A program made the position numbers and the translations under genes. The notes under the pieces are model-generated. The model worked only from the letters and a program-made list of their open reading frames with translations, had not been told where the DNA came from and did not search any database. Shown here in pieces: positions 27,055 to 35,032 of a stretch of DNA of 45,416 nucleotides. Position 1 is the stretch's first letter; every line of letters begins with the position of its first letter. Source of the stretch: JBMNHG01 sp045627705 (GTDB lineage: Bacteria; Verrucomicrobiota; Kiritimatiellia; RFP12; JBMNHG01); the NCBI GenBank assembly GCA_045627705.1, contig JAZQOE010000099.1:1-45416 (forward strand). Reading direction: 5' to 3'.

Positions 27055-28298
27055 TGCGGATAATGGGCAAGTCCTGGTTGCGCACCGCGATGTTTGCAGC
27101 ACTCGCATGGGTCGCCGCCGCCGCAATGGCGGTGGCGGCCGTGCCGGTTTCAGACGCATACCGCAGTCCGCGCGAAAAGGAACGCCCGGTCCGAAAATCG
27201 ACTTCCTTCATAATCCTCCATACGACAGAAGGATCGTTCAGGGGTTCGGCTGAAAAACTCAAGAACCGCGGAGAGGCCAACTATCTCGTCGCCGAGAACG
27301 GCCGCATCTACAGGATCATCGACGACCGCCGCGTCGCGTACCACTGCGGACGCAGCATGTGGAACAACCAGCGCGAGATCGACAATGTCTCTGTCGGCAT
27401 CGAAATCGTCGGCTACCACAACAAGGACATCACCGCCGCGCAGTATCGCGCGGTCAAGTCCCTTGTCGATATGCTGAAGGCGAAATACAAGGTGCCCGAC
27501 GACCGCGTGCTGCCGCATTCGATGGTCGCGTACGGCACTCCAAACCGCTTCTGGAAACGAAGCCATCGCGGGCGCAAGCGCTGCGGGATGCGCTTCGCGA
27601 TGACATCCGTCCGCACGAAACTCGGCTTGAAGAAGAAGCCCGCAAAGGATCCGGATGTGGCCGCGAAACGCCTGGTCGTGGCAGACCCATATCTCGAAAG
27701 AGTCCTCTTCGGCGGATCCGCGAAGGAGCAGGAACAAGCCGCGGCCGCATACCAGAAGGTCACGGAATCGAATGTGATTTCATCGTCGCGGTCGGCATGG
27801 GACATCGCGCGCGACCAATACAACAAGGCGACGACCATATACGTTTACCCGGATGGCACCCGCCATCCGGGCAATACGATTACGAACTGGAAGTCCATCA
27901 AGCCAGGCACGAAGGTGCTGCTTGATGCGACGACGGCAAACAACGACGAGCCGGAAACACCCACGACTCTCGGTCAAAATGTGCAGACCGCAGCCGAAGT
28001 CGCAGGCGCCGAAGCGACATCGGAATCAACGATATACCTGCTTTCGAACGGCACCTATTTCCGCGGCAGCGATGCCGATGCCGCAATCCTCCAGAAACTT
28101 CCGGCGGGCACGCGCATTTTCACCGGCTACGCAATCGGCGGTCCGATCACAGCGAAACGCGCCGCCTTCGATATCTGCGGCGCCAGCTGGCGCGCACCGG
28201 ACACATATTTCCTGTTCCCCGACAAGTCGATCCACACCGGCGACAAGGTCGATCCAAAGAAAATCCCCGCGAAGACGATCATCTTCTACAAGAACTAG
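27054..28298 (+). CDS. Secreted N-acetylmuramoyl-L-alanine amidase (Amidase_2) with C-terminal repeats
   Basis: 414 residues. A signal peptide (about 1-30) precedes an Amidase_2/AmpD-like domain (about 45-185). FIILHTTEG carries zinc ligand His56, VGIEIVGYH carries Glu117, and LPHSMVAYG carries His155; the third ligand probably lies in the HRGRKRCGM segment. The enzyme would cut the amide bond between MurNAc and the stem peptide in the periplasm. Three C-terminal repeats of about 35 residues follow (TIYVYPDGTRHPG, TIYLLSNGTYFRG, TYFLFPDKSIHTG), possibly for wall or glycan binding. ATG 27054 overlaps the gpmI stop (TGATG); Met4 is an alternative start. The gene converges with the DUF4886 gene, 14 bases away. 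Confidence 0.88.
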   Translation: MRIMGKSWLRTAMFAALAWVAAAAMAVAAVPVSDAYRSPREKERPVRKSTSFIILHTTEGSFRGSAEKLKNRGEANYLVAENGRIYRIIDDRRVAYHCGRSMWNNQREIDNVSVGIEIVGYHNKDITAAQYRAVKSLVDMLKAKYKVPDDRVLPHSMVAYGTPNRFWKRSHRGRKRCGMRFAMTSVRTKLGLKKKPAKDPDVAAKRLVVADPYLERVLFGGSAKEQEQAAAAYQKVTESNVISSSRSAWDIARDQYNKATTIYVYPDGTRHPGNTITNWKSIKPGTKVLLDATTANNDEPETPTTLGQNVQTAAEVAGAEATSESTIYLLSNGTYFRGSDADAAILQKLPAGTRIFTGYAIGGPITAKRAAFDICGASWRAPDTYFLFPDKSIHTGDKVDPKKIPAKTIIFYKN

Positions 28299-28312
28299 TC
28301 GCCACCCTTGAC

Positions 28313-29233
28313 TTACTGGCGGGGCGCGTCGCCGTTCATTCCAAGCGCTACGGCGTCGGCGGCACACTTACGCAGATTGAGCGCATCGGCCTTGCCGATG
28401 TCGGCGGGAATGTATGAATCCTCGGGCACCGGACGCCCGTAAAGCGACTGGAACCAGACGCACGCCTGCATGTACTCGCCACGGCGGTTGAGGTGGATCG
28501 TATCGACGGAAATGGACATCTCGCCGGACTTCTCGCTCTTGCGCCAGCCATGATAGCGGCCGACGACATCCCCAGCCTGCGATGGAAGGTCCGGCGGACG
28601 GAATGCGGCAAGCTCTTCTTTCGTCGGCGCGACGTATGGCCGGGTCTCGCGTTCGCGGTAAAGTTTCACGGCGCGCCCCGTAGGAATCACGGGAAAACCA
28701 GTGTGCTCGGCGAACTGCGTGTATGCCGCGGTCACGCGCTCGTGCATCCCATCCTGGTCGAAACCCCAATCGCCTTCGCCGCGCAGACGGCCATCATCGG
28801 CGCGATACGCCCATGTCTGCTGTATCCAAATCCGCGCATTCGGCGCAAGGCGCCTGATCTCCCCGATCAGTTTGTCGGCGAATGGCTGGTAGTTCCCGTA
28901 GTTCCAGCTTTCATGGCTCGCCTGCTGGATTGTAACGATATCCCAGTCGCCCTGCGCAAGAAGCTCGTTGATGCTCGCGCGACACTGTTCCGTTTTAACT
29001 TCGCGATTACCGCCACGCACGATCCAAGTGCGCGCGTCGTACTGGCGCTTCTCCGGATCTTTCGCGGATTCCTCGAAATTCGCCCAGTGGCTGCGAAGCG
29101 GGCATCCACCGATGTACGCACTCGTGAGCTCGATCTCGCAATCCGGGACAGACGCTACAATCTTCGGCATGTCGGTGCCAACGCACACCGAGAAGCTGTT
29201 GCCGATCATCAGGATTTTAAGGAACTGCATCAT
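28313..29233 (-). CDS. DUF4886 domain protein, SGNH-hydrolase-like
   Basis: 306 residues, no signal peptide. Block I is LKILMIGNSFS, with Ser13 as the candidate nucleophile. DIVTIQQASHESWNYGNY fits block III, and VDTIHLNRRGEYMQACVW supplies the Asp-x-x-His pair of block V. Proteins of this family are thought to be esterases or deacetylases of unknown substrate. GGAG lies before the tandem ATG ATG at 29233. It follows the oxidoreductase gene by 36 bases, so it may be the last gene of that leftward operon. Confidence 0.85.
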   Translation of the reverse strand: MMQFLKILMIGNSFSVCVGTDMPKIVASVPDCEIELTSAYIGGCPLRSHWANFEESAKDPEKRQYDARTWIVRGGNREVKTEQCRASINELLAQGDWDIVTIQQASHESWNYGNYQPFADKLIGEIRRLAPNARIWIQQTWAYRADDGRLRGEGDWGFDQDGMHERVTAAYTQFAEHTGFPVIPTGRAVKLYRERETRPYVAPTKEELAAFRPPDLPSQAGDVVGRYHGWRKSEKSGEMSISVDTIHLNRRGEYMQACVWFQSLYGRPVPEDSYIPADIGKADALNLRKCAADAVALGMNGDAPRQ

Positions 29234-29269
29234 GGTCGCTCCAGTTTGCGGTTTTGCTCGAGTACATTC

Positions 29270-30751
29270 CTACTTTCCGGCCAGCATGGCATTGATGGCG
29301 GCGGCGCACTTGCGCCCCTCTCCCATCGCGAGGATCACGGTTGCGGCACCGAGCACGATGTCGCCGCCGGCATACACGCGGTCGATCGAGGTCTTGCCGT
29401 TTTCGTCAACGAGGATATGCCCATGACGGTCAACGGCGAGACCGTCGGTCGTCTGGCTGATCAGCGGGTTCGAGCCATTGCCGATCGCGACGACCACGGT
29501 ATCGACTTCGAGCGTAAACTCGCTGTCCGGACGCTCCACGGGACGGCGGCGCCCAGATGCATCGGGTTCGCCAAGGTCGTAGCAAATGCACTCCATCGCC
29601 GTGACACGCCCGGCATCGTCGCCAATGATGCGCTTGGCATTGCGGAGCAGCATGAACTCCACGCCCTCCTCCCGCGCATGCTCGACCTCCTCGGCGCGCG
29701 CTGGCATTTCCTCCGCGGAGCGACGATAGACGAGATACACCTTTTCCGCGCCGAGACGCAACGCAGTGCGCGCGGCATCCATCGCGACATTGCCGCCGCC
29801 GAGTACCGCGACCTTCCTCGAGGCGTATGCCGGGGTATGCGAATGCTCCGCATCGTACGCGCGCATCAGGTTCGAGCGCGTGAGATATTCGTTCGCGGAA
29901 ACAACGCCCACGAGATTTTCGCCCTCGATGCCCATGAACTTCGGAAGACCAGCGCCAGTGCCGACGTAAACTGCGTCGAAGCCATCCTTGTCGAGCAAAT
30001 CGCGCAGGCGGCGCGTGCGGCCGACCGCGAAATTGTTTTCGATCTTCACGCCCATCGCGGCAAGCCCATCGATCTCCTTCTGGACAATCGCCTTCGGCAG
30101 ACGGAATTCCGGAATACCGTAAACCAGGACTCCGCCCGGCTTGTGGAAGGCCTCGAAGACCGTCACATCGTGTCCCGCGCGACGCACGTCGGCCGCCGCC
30201 GTGATGCTCGATGGCCCCGTGCCGATAACGGCCACGCGCTTGCCGGTGGCGGGAGCGACATCAGGTGCGCGGATCTTGCCAAGCTCGCGCTCGCGGTCGG
30301 CGACAAAGCGCTCGAGGCGTCCGATTGCCACGGCCTTGCCAACATCCTTGAGCCCCTTGCCAAGCGTGCAACCCGCCTGGCACTGCTTCTCCTGCGGACA
30401 GACTCTCCCGCACACCGCGGGCAAAAGGCTGCTCTTGCGGATGATGCCGATCGCGCCATCGAAGTCGCGGTGGGCGATCGCATCGACGAACTCGGGGATG
30501 GAAATCCTTACAGGGCATCCCTGCATGCACGGCGCGTTCTTGCACTGCAGGCAGCGGTTCGCCTCGACGACAGCCTGCTCCTCGGTGTAGCCCAGTGCGA
30601 CTTCGGACATGTTGTGGCAGCGCACCTGCGGATCCTGCGACGGCATCTCCTGCGGCGGAATGGCCATGCGGTCGCGCGGGCCAAGCGCCTTGCCCTCAAT
30701 GCCGGCGAGAATCGCGGCGGCCTCGGATTGCAAAACCTCTCTTGTCTTCAT
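29270..30751 (-). CDS. NADPH-dependent glutamate synthase small subunit-type oxidoreductase (GltD/NfnB family)
   Basis: 493 residues. The N-terminal Fe-S domain has CLQCKNAPCMQGCP and CGRVCPQEKQCQAGC for two [4Fe-4S] clusters. FAD- and NADPH-binding folds follow: VAVIGTGPSSITAAADVRRAGHDV, VAVLGGGNVAMDAARTALRLG, and the closing YAGGDIVLGAATVILAMGEGRK. This family covers the beta subunit of glutamate synthase, the homotetrameric GltA form, and NfnB (NfnL) of electron-bifurcating transhydrogenase. The usual NfnA partner and a GOGAT large subunit are absent here, so the exact reaction is open. GAGGAGC lies five bases before ATG 30751. It is 29 bases after the HATPase gene. Confidence 0.88.
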   Translation of the reverse strand: MKTREVLQSEAAAILAGIEGKALGPRDRMAIPPQEMPSQDPQVRCHNMSEVALGYTEEQAVVEANRCLQCKNAPCMQGCPVRISIPEFVDAIAHRDFDGAIGIIRKSSLLPAVCGRVCPQEKQCQAGCTLGKGLKDVGKAVAIGRLERFVADRERELGKIRAPDVAPATGKRVAVIGTGPSSITAAADVRRAGHDVTVFEAFHKPGGVLVYGIPEFRLPKAIVQKEIDGLAAMGVKIENNFAVGRTRRLRDLLDKDGFDAVYVGTGAGLPKFMGIEGENLVGVVSANEYLTRSNLMRAYDAEHSHTPAYASRKVAVLGGGNVAMDAARTALRLGAEKVYLVYRRSAEEMPARAEEVEHAREEGVEFMLLRNAKRIIGDDAGRVTAMECICYDLGEPDASGRRRPVERPDSEFTLEVDTVVVAIGNGSNPLISQTTDGLAVDRHGHILVDENGKTSIDRVYAGGDIVLGAATVILAMGEGRKCAAAINAMLAGK

Positions 30752-30780
30752 GAATGCTCCTCGAAAGAAATGCCTTGATT

Positions 30781-31323
30781 CTATACCAGCAGCCCTGATT
30801 CCTGCGACAGAAGAAATTCCTTGGCGAGTGAAAGCCCGTCGATCGTGTCAAGTCCGCCGACGGCGTCGGCGAGTTCGCTCCGCGAGATTTCGTATTCGTT
30901 TCCGCCCCTGCGATGGGTGAATACTAGCTCGAAGTCGCCAGGATAGTTGAAGAGCGTAAGCAGCATCTGTGCGATATCGCCCATCGGCGGCAGGTCGATG
31001 TGCTTCGCCGAAAAGAAATACTCAAGGGTCGTGCCAACGCCCTTCCCGCTCTTCAGCGACACGCCGCCGTCGGTCGCTTCGCAAATCTGCTTCAGCAGCG
31101 GCAGGCCAAGGCCCACCTTACGCTTGTCGTGCTTGCCCGCCTCGGTGTAGAAGGGATCGAAGGCGCGGGCCACTGTCGCCTCGTCCATGCCCTTGCCGTT
31201 GTCGCGGATCGAAACGGAAATGCGTTCGCCATCTTCGACGAGCGACACCTCGATCTTCTTCGCGCCGGCCTCGATCGAGTTCTGCGCGGTATCGGCTAAA
31301 ACGTCTGCGAGAGATGCATGCAC
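30781..31323 (-). CDS. Small HATPase-domain protein of the hydrogenase-associated type (GTG start)
   Basis: 180 residues, essentially a lone GHKL ATPase domain: N-box DTAQNSIEAGAK, G1 DNGKGMDEATVARAFDPFYT and G2 KVGLGLPLLKQI. No sensor or phospho-acceptor domain is present. Such proteins recur with PHP and DRTGG proteins in [FeFe]-hydrogenase operons of anaerobes, where they are presumed regulatory. The start is GTG at 31323, three bases after the PHP gene ends, which implies coupled translation. Confidence 0.85.
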   Translation of the reverse strand: MHASLADVLADTAQNSIEAGAKKIEVSLVEDGERISVSIRDNGKGMDEATVARAFDPFYTEAGKHDKRKVGLGLPLLKQICEATDGGVSLKSGKGVGTTLEYFFSAKHIDLPPMGDIAQMLLTLFNYPGDFELVFTHRRGGNEYEISRSELADAVGGLDTIDGLSLAKEFLLSQESGLLV

Positions 31324-31326
31324 TTC

Positions 31327-32073
31327 TCAAAACCTTGTTATCTTCGGGGAAACGGTTGTAGCTCTGGCGGCGAAGGCCGCGCGAAGGGCGGCAATGGTGA
31401 AATCGGGAAGATCGGCCTCTGTCCAGACACGGGCGACATCGTCGAGACTGTGCGCGTCGGAACTGCGGGTGACAGCATACCCGCCCGCCTTTGGAATCCA
31501 TTCGTCGGCATTGGCTGTGCGCGAAAGTTCGACCGCATCAAAATAGTGGCCGCCGCCCTCGAATGGCTCGGGGATGGAACCGAGGGCGGAAATCACCGAG
31601 AAGTTCGCGCGGTCGATATGCGCCGCGATGTAGAGCCCGCCGAGTTCACGCACCTTTTCGGCCGTTTCGGGAATCGACTTGCGACACGCCATCGCGAGAA
31701 TGCGCCATTCCATTTCGACGATATCGTCGTCCCACGTAACCACTGGCTGGTCGCCGAATGTACCGGGATCGTTCACTCGTTTCGGAAGCGCGGCATAGAC
31801 CCAGTCCGTCATCGCGAGCGCCTGGTCAACGGTATCGAAAAGCGCGAGCGTGTGCGCTTCTTCCGAAGTGCATACCTCGAGGCCGAAGAGACACTTTAGG
31901 CCGGCGTCCGCCGCGCATTTCGCGATTGCGGGCGCATTGCGCGCGCTTTGGTGGTCGGTAAGCGCGATTCCGCCCATCCCAGCCTCCACCGCGCGCCGCA
32001 CGATTTCCGAGGGCGACATCTCAAGGTTCGCGCACGGGGAAAGACAGGAGTGGATATGGAGGTCGAAGCGCAT
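31327..32073 (-). CDS. PHP domain protein, probable metal-dependent phosphoesterase
   Basis: 248 residues. MRFDLHIHSCLSPC supplies the His6-x-His8 metal pair, ALTDHQS the next ligand, GLEVCTSEEAHTLALF the Glu and His, and VTRSSDAHSL the last motif. This fits TrpH-like PHP phosphoesterases. The substrate is unknown. It begins nine bases after the DRTGG gene and ends three bases before the HATPase gene. Confidence 0.88.
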   Translation of the reverse strand: MRFDLHIHSCLSPCANLEMSPSEIVRRAVEAGMGGIALTDHQSARNAPAIAKCAADAGLKCLFGLEVCTSEEAHTLALFDTVDQALAMTDWVYAALPKRVNDPGTFGDQPVVTWDDDIVEMEWRILAMACRKSIPETAEKVRELGGLYIAAHIDRANFSVISALGSIPEPFEGGGHYFDAVELSRTANADEWIPKAGGYAVTRSSDAHSLDDVARVWTEADLPDFTIAALRAAFAARATTVSPKITRF

Positions 32074-32082
32074 GTGGAAACG

Positions 32083-32415
32083 TCATTCGACGGGCGGAAG
32101 TTCGGAAAGCGCAAGCGAAGCCGCATACTGCGAAAGCGGGGTGACGATGATCGCGACGCCTTCGCGCGCGGCGGCTTCCGCCATGTCGGGCGGGATCGGG
32201 CGATCATGGCAGACGACTATCACGAAGCAACCGACGAGCGTGCAGACTGCGATGGTGTTGAGGTGGTTCTGCACCGTCACCAGCGCACACCCTTCGCCGG
32301 CGTGCGCCATAACGTCCGAAAGCAGGTCGCCAGCATAGACGCACGTTGCCGCGGCGTCATCCGCCGCGACCTCGATCCTGCCATGTACCTTCGTGCAAAC
32401 TTCTTCAAGCGTCAT
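32083..32415 (-). CDS. DRTGG domain protein
   Basis: 110 residues. The sequence around CVYAGDLLSDVMAHAGEGCALVTVQNHLNTIAVC matches the stand-alone DRTGG proteins found beside PHP and HATPase proteins in hydrogenase operons; the DRTGG fold is thought to sense nucleotides or metabolites. ATG 32415 was chosen because the family begins at TLEEVCTKV and AAAGGTG lies ten bases upstream. The open frame continues upstream but has no homology-like features. It is first in the operon DRTGG, PHP, HATPase, GltD-like. Confidence 0.8.
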   Translation of the reverse strand: MTLEEVCTKVHGRIEVAADDAAATCVYAGDLLSDVMAHAGEGCALVTVQNHLNTIAVCTLVGCFVIVVCHDRPIPPDMAEAAAREGVAIIVTPLSQYAASLALSELPPVE

Positions 32416-32736
32416 AATTCCAAAACACCTTTTGCGCCTGGCTTCGCTCGCACACCATCCTTTGGGATGCGATATCACTGCCCTGAGGGCGCGGCTTCTC
32501 GCCCGCAGTCCGCATCGTCGGCATCGCGTCGAGGAAATGTCCGCGCATGTCCATGGATGGATAATATCATGCGGAGCAGTGACGATGGAAGACATTTGGT
32601 CTGCGGCGCGCCGCGTTTTTTTGAGATAACAGATTAAAAGATCCAAAACTGAAACTGATATTTCTTCAAGCAGTGTCGGCATAACGCACGATAGGCTACT
32701 CGCGACGGATAACGAATCGAAGTCACAGTTGGCAAG
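32416..32736. other. Spacer upstream of the DRTGG operon, no gene seen
   Basis: 321 bases between the VWA gene stop and the DRTGG start. It contains one degenerate palindromic element (32603-32622) followed by GATAACAGAT. The minus strand offers ATATTATCC near 32565 as a possible -10 for the operon. No convincing reading frame was found. Confidence 0.6.
32603..32622. repeat. Palindromic element, copy 8 (intergenic)
   Basis: GCGGCGCGCCGC followed by a G and seven T; the A-tract arm is missing. It lies downstream of the DRTGG operon promoter region and beyond the VWA gene stop. Confidence 0.6.
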
Positions 32737-34926
32737 TTACACGATCCCACGCATGCGGCGGAGCGTCCATTCGACTACGCACGCGGCAAGGAGCGCAAGC
32801 GCGAACCAAGGGCCGGTCGTCGCCAGAGGCAAGCGAGTCTCATGGCGTCTGCCCGCACACCACGGTCGGATGGCTTCAATCAGCCTGTCAGATTCTTCAC
32901 ACGGAAAATAGACACCGTTCGCACGAACGGCAAGCGCGCGCAAATCGGCGTCGCGCCTCGCCAGCGAATAGCCTTCGCCCTGCAACGGCTCGAGATCGAA
33001 CTCCTTCTCGAAGACCTCGATAACTTCCCCCGCACGCTCCGCCGCGATCCGCACGCGCTGCCGTCCTTGTTTCGCAAGCGTCGTCCGGGCAATCCATGCG
33101 TTCGGCTCCTCGCCCGGCAAGACTTCCATCGGACGCTCGCCAGTTTCATCGACAAGTTCGGCGCGGATTGAAACGCCATCGTTCGCAGTCGCACGGATTG
33201 TCGCCTCGACCACTTCGCCAGGCACTGGCACAGCGGGATTCCACGAGACCTGGATTACTCGTCCGCCCTCCGCGCTCCCCGCTGCGGCGCGCGACAGCTG
33301 GCGACAAAAGCGCCTGTAGAAATCGGCCTCGCGCCCCTGGCGGCGTCCCCATCTCCATGTCGTGTTCGATGCGACTGCGATAGACCTTCCCGCCCCCACT
33401 CGCATCTGCGCGACCATCGGGGCTCGGCCACCCTCCGTCTCTACCTCGACCAGCGACTGCGCCGAGGTCTTGAGCGACGTAACGGCGTTCACAGACTCAA
33501 CAAAAAGCGGCGCGCCGTTTTTCCGGCACTCTTCGACCATCTCGCCGAGTCCCGCGACAGCGCCTTCGTCGGCTACCGATGGCGGAATCGCAAGCTGGAA
33601 CTCGCCGCGTTGCAGCGTCCCTCCGTGTCCAACAACCTTCCACGGGAACAACACTTCAAGCTGCGAATCGCCATACCCGCCACCTTCGAAACTTTCTTCG
33701 CCGCCAAGCCAGACGATGCCGCCGCCGTTTTCGACGTATTCGAGCAACGCCATCTCCTGCGCAGGTTCAAAGGCGTCCGCGGGGAACGATCCGAAAATGA
33801 TCGCGTCGAATTTGCCAAGCGCCTCGGACGATGCAGGCAGTCCATCCTCGAGCATCTTCGTGCGCTCTGGATCATCGCCCTGCACCGCGAACCGTGCGCC
33901 GCCCACCCTGTATGCCGCAGTGAATGAGATAGCGGGGTCCGATGAAAGCTCCTGACGCAGCATCTTCAAATCCGCGCCGAGGCGACACGAGAAGTAGAGG
34001 ATGTTCATCATTTCGCGCCGCACTTCGACACGAGCCGCGCGGACATTGTCGAGCGATGAGATTTCGCCATCGGCAGCCTCGACGCGAAGTCGATATGGGA
34101 CTGTGCCGGGGAGCGGACGCGATGTCTCGAACTCGACTTCCGCAGAACCGCCCGAAAGGTCGATGGTGCGATTCGCCAGTTCCGTCCAGCGTCCCTCCGC
34201 ATCGCGGATGTCAAGGGTTGTCCGCGCCGCGCCAAGACGCTCGGTGAAACCAGCAGATCCCGTCGCGGCGATGGTCGCCTTGATTTTGAAATTCGTATCT
34301 TGCTCTACCGCATCTGGCGCATCAAGCGCGGTGATCCGGATGTTGTCGCAGTGTTCAAGGTCGCTGCCGACGCCAAGCACCGCAAGACGCGATCGTGGCA
34401 ACCGTGGAATCTTCGCGGCGGCCTCGCCGCCATCAGTGACAAGCACCACGACCGACGCATCGCCATCGGAATCGGCGGCATGGTCGAGCGCCGCACGCAA
34501 CGAGGTACGACCGGCTGGAGGCGCATCCAGCCCGCTTGGTTCCAAGACGGAATCGGAGAATGGAATCGTTTCGATTTCGACCGTCGATGGCAACGACGAG
34601 CGAAGTGAACCGACAAGGCGCTTCCCGCAGTCGAAACGCGCCATCGCGGAATCGCAATCCGCGGTCGCCATCGACTCCGAATGGTCGATGAGCACGATGA
34701 CGCGCCGATTCGAATCACCGTCGCTCAAGCGCCTGCACGATGGATCGAGAAGCGCCAGCGTAACAAGGATGAACACGGCGCCCCTCGCAAGCGAAAGAGG
34801 CAAAGCCTTTGATGCGCCGAACCGCCGCCGCAAACTGCGGGAAGAGAAAACCAATGCGAGCGACATCGCGCCTGCGAGTGCAAGAACGACGAATGTCGGA
34901 AGCATTGGATTCCATGAGAGTGACAT
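32737..34926 (-). CDS. VWA domain membrane protein with glutamine-amidotransferase-like domain
   Basis: 729 residues. N-terminal helices (about 9-27 and 48-62) are followed by a von Willebrand A domain with a MIDAS motif D-H-S-E-S (VIVLIDHSESM). A Ig-like region and an amidotransferase-like domain come next (FDAIIFGSFPADAF, LLEYVENGGGIVWLGGEESF). The protein ends in a further helix (WFALALLAACVVEWTLRRMRG). Similar proteins are common in Planctomycetes and Verrucomicrobia, often near BatA- or MoxR-like genes, none of which is seen here. A palindromic element is read in frame as RKNGAPLF near residue 468. The role is unknown. The start is uncertain because there is no clear ribosome site. Confidence 0.82.
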   Translation of the reverse strand: MSLSWNPMLPTFVVLALAGAMSLALVFSSRSLRRRFGASKALPLSLARGAVFILVTLALLDPSCRRLSDGDSNRRVIVLIDHSESMATADCDSAMARFDCGKRLVGSLRSSLPSTVEIETIPFSDSVLEPSGLDAPPAGRTSLRAALDHAADSDGDASVVVLVTDGGEAAAKIPRLPRSRLAVLGVGSDLEHCDNIRITALDAPDAVEQDTNFKIKATIAATGSAGFTERLGAARTTLDIRDAEGRWTELANRTIDLSGGSAEVEFETSRPLPGTVPYRLRVEAADGEISSLDNVRAARVEVRREMMNILYFSCRLGADLKMLRQELSSDPAISFTAAYRVGGARFAVQGDDPERTKMLEDGLPASSEALGKFDAIIFGSFPADAFEPAQEMALLEYVENGGGIVWLGGEESFEGGGYGDSQLEVLFPWKVVGHGGTLQRGEFQLAIPPSVADEGAVAGLGEMVEECRKNGAPLFVESVNAVTSLKTSAQSLVEVETEGGRAPMVAQMRVGAGRSIAVASNTTWRWGRRQGREADFYRRFCRQLSRAAAGSAEGGRVIQVSWNPAVPVPGEVVEATIRATANDGVSIRAELVDETGERPMEVLPGEEPNAWIARTTLAKQGRQRVRIAAERAGEVIEVFEKEFDLEPLQGEGYSLARRDADLRALAVRANGVYFPCEESDRLIEAIRPWCAGRRHETRLPLATTGPWFALALLAACVVEWTLRRMRGIV
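33502..33522. repeat. Palindromic element, copy 9 (in VWA gene)
   Basis: A5-GCGGCGCGCCG-T5, read on the minus strand as K-N-G-A-P-L-F between the amidotransferase-like and later domains. Confidence 0.85.
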
Positions 34927-35032
34927 ACGATAATCCGCTTTGCATGAAGAGTATCATCCCGCAACCATGGACGCAAGCAACCCTGCATCGCATGCCGGGA
35001 AACGGATTCCGGATGTCTGGACTGGAAGTCCG

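Noticed and set aside
28313..32415. A complete hydrogenase operon
   Set aside because: Only the accessory-type trio and a GltD/NfnB-like protein are present; no H-cluster motifs occur in the window.
35000..35032. Hairpin GGACT-TCC-AGTCC after htpG as a terminator
   Set aside because: The stem is only five pairs and no T-tract follows.
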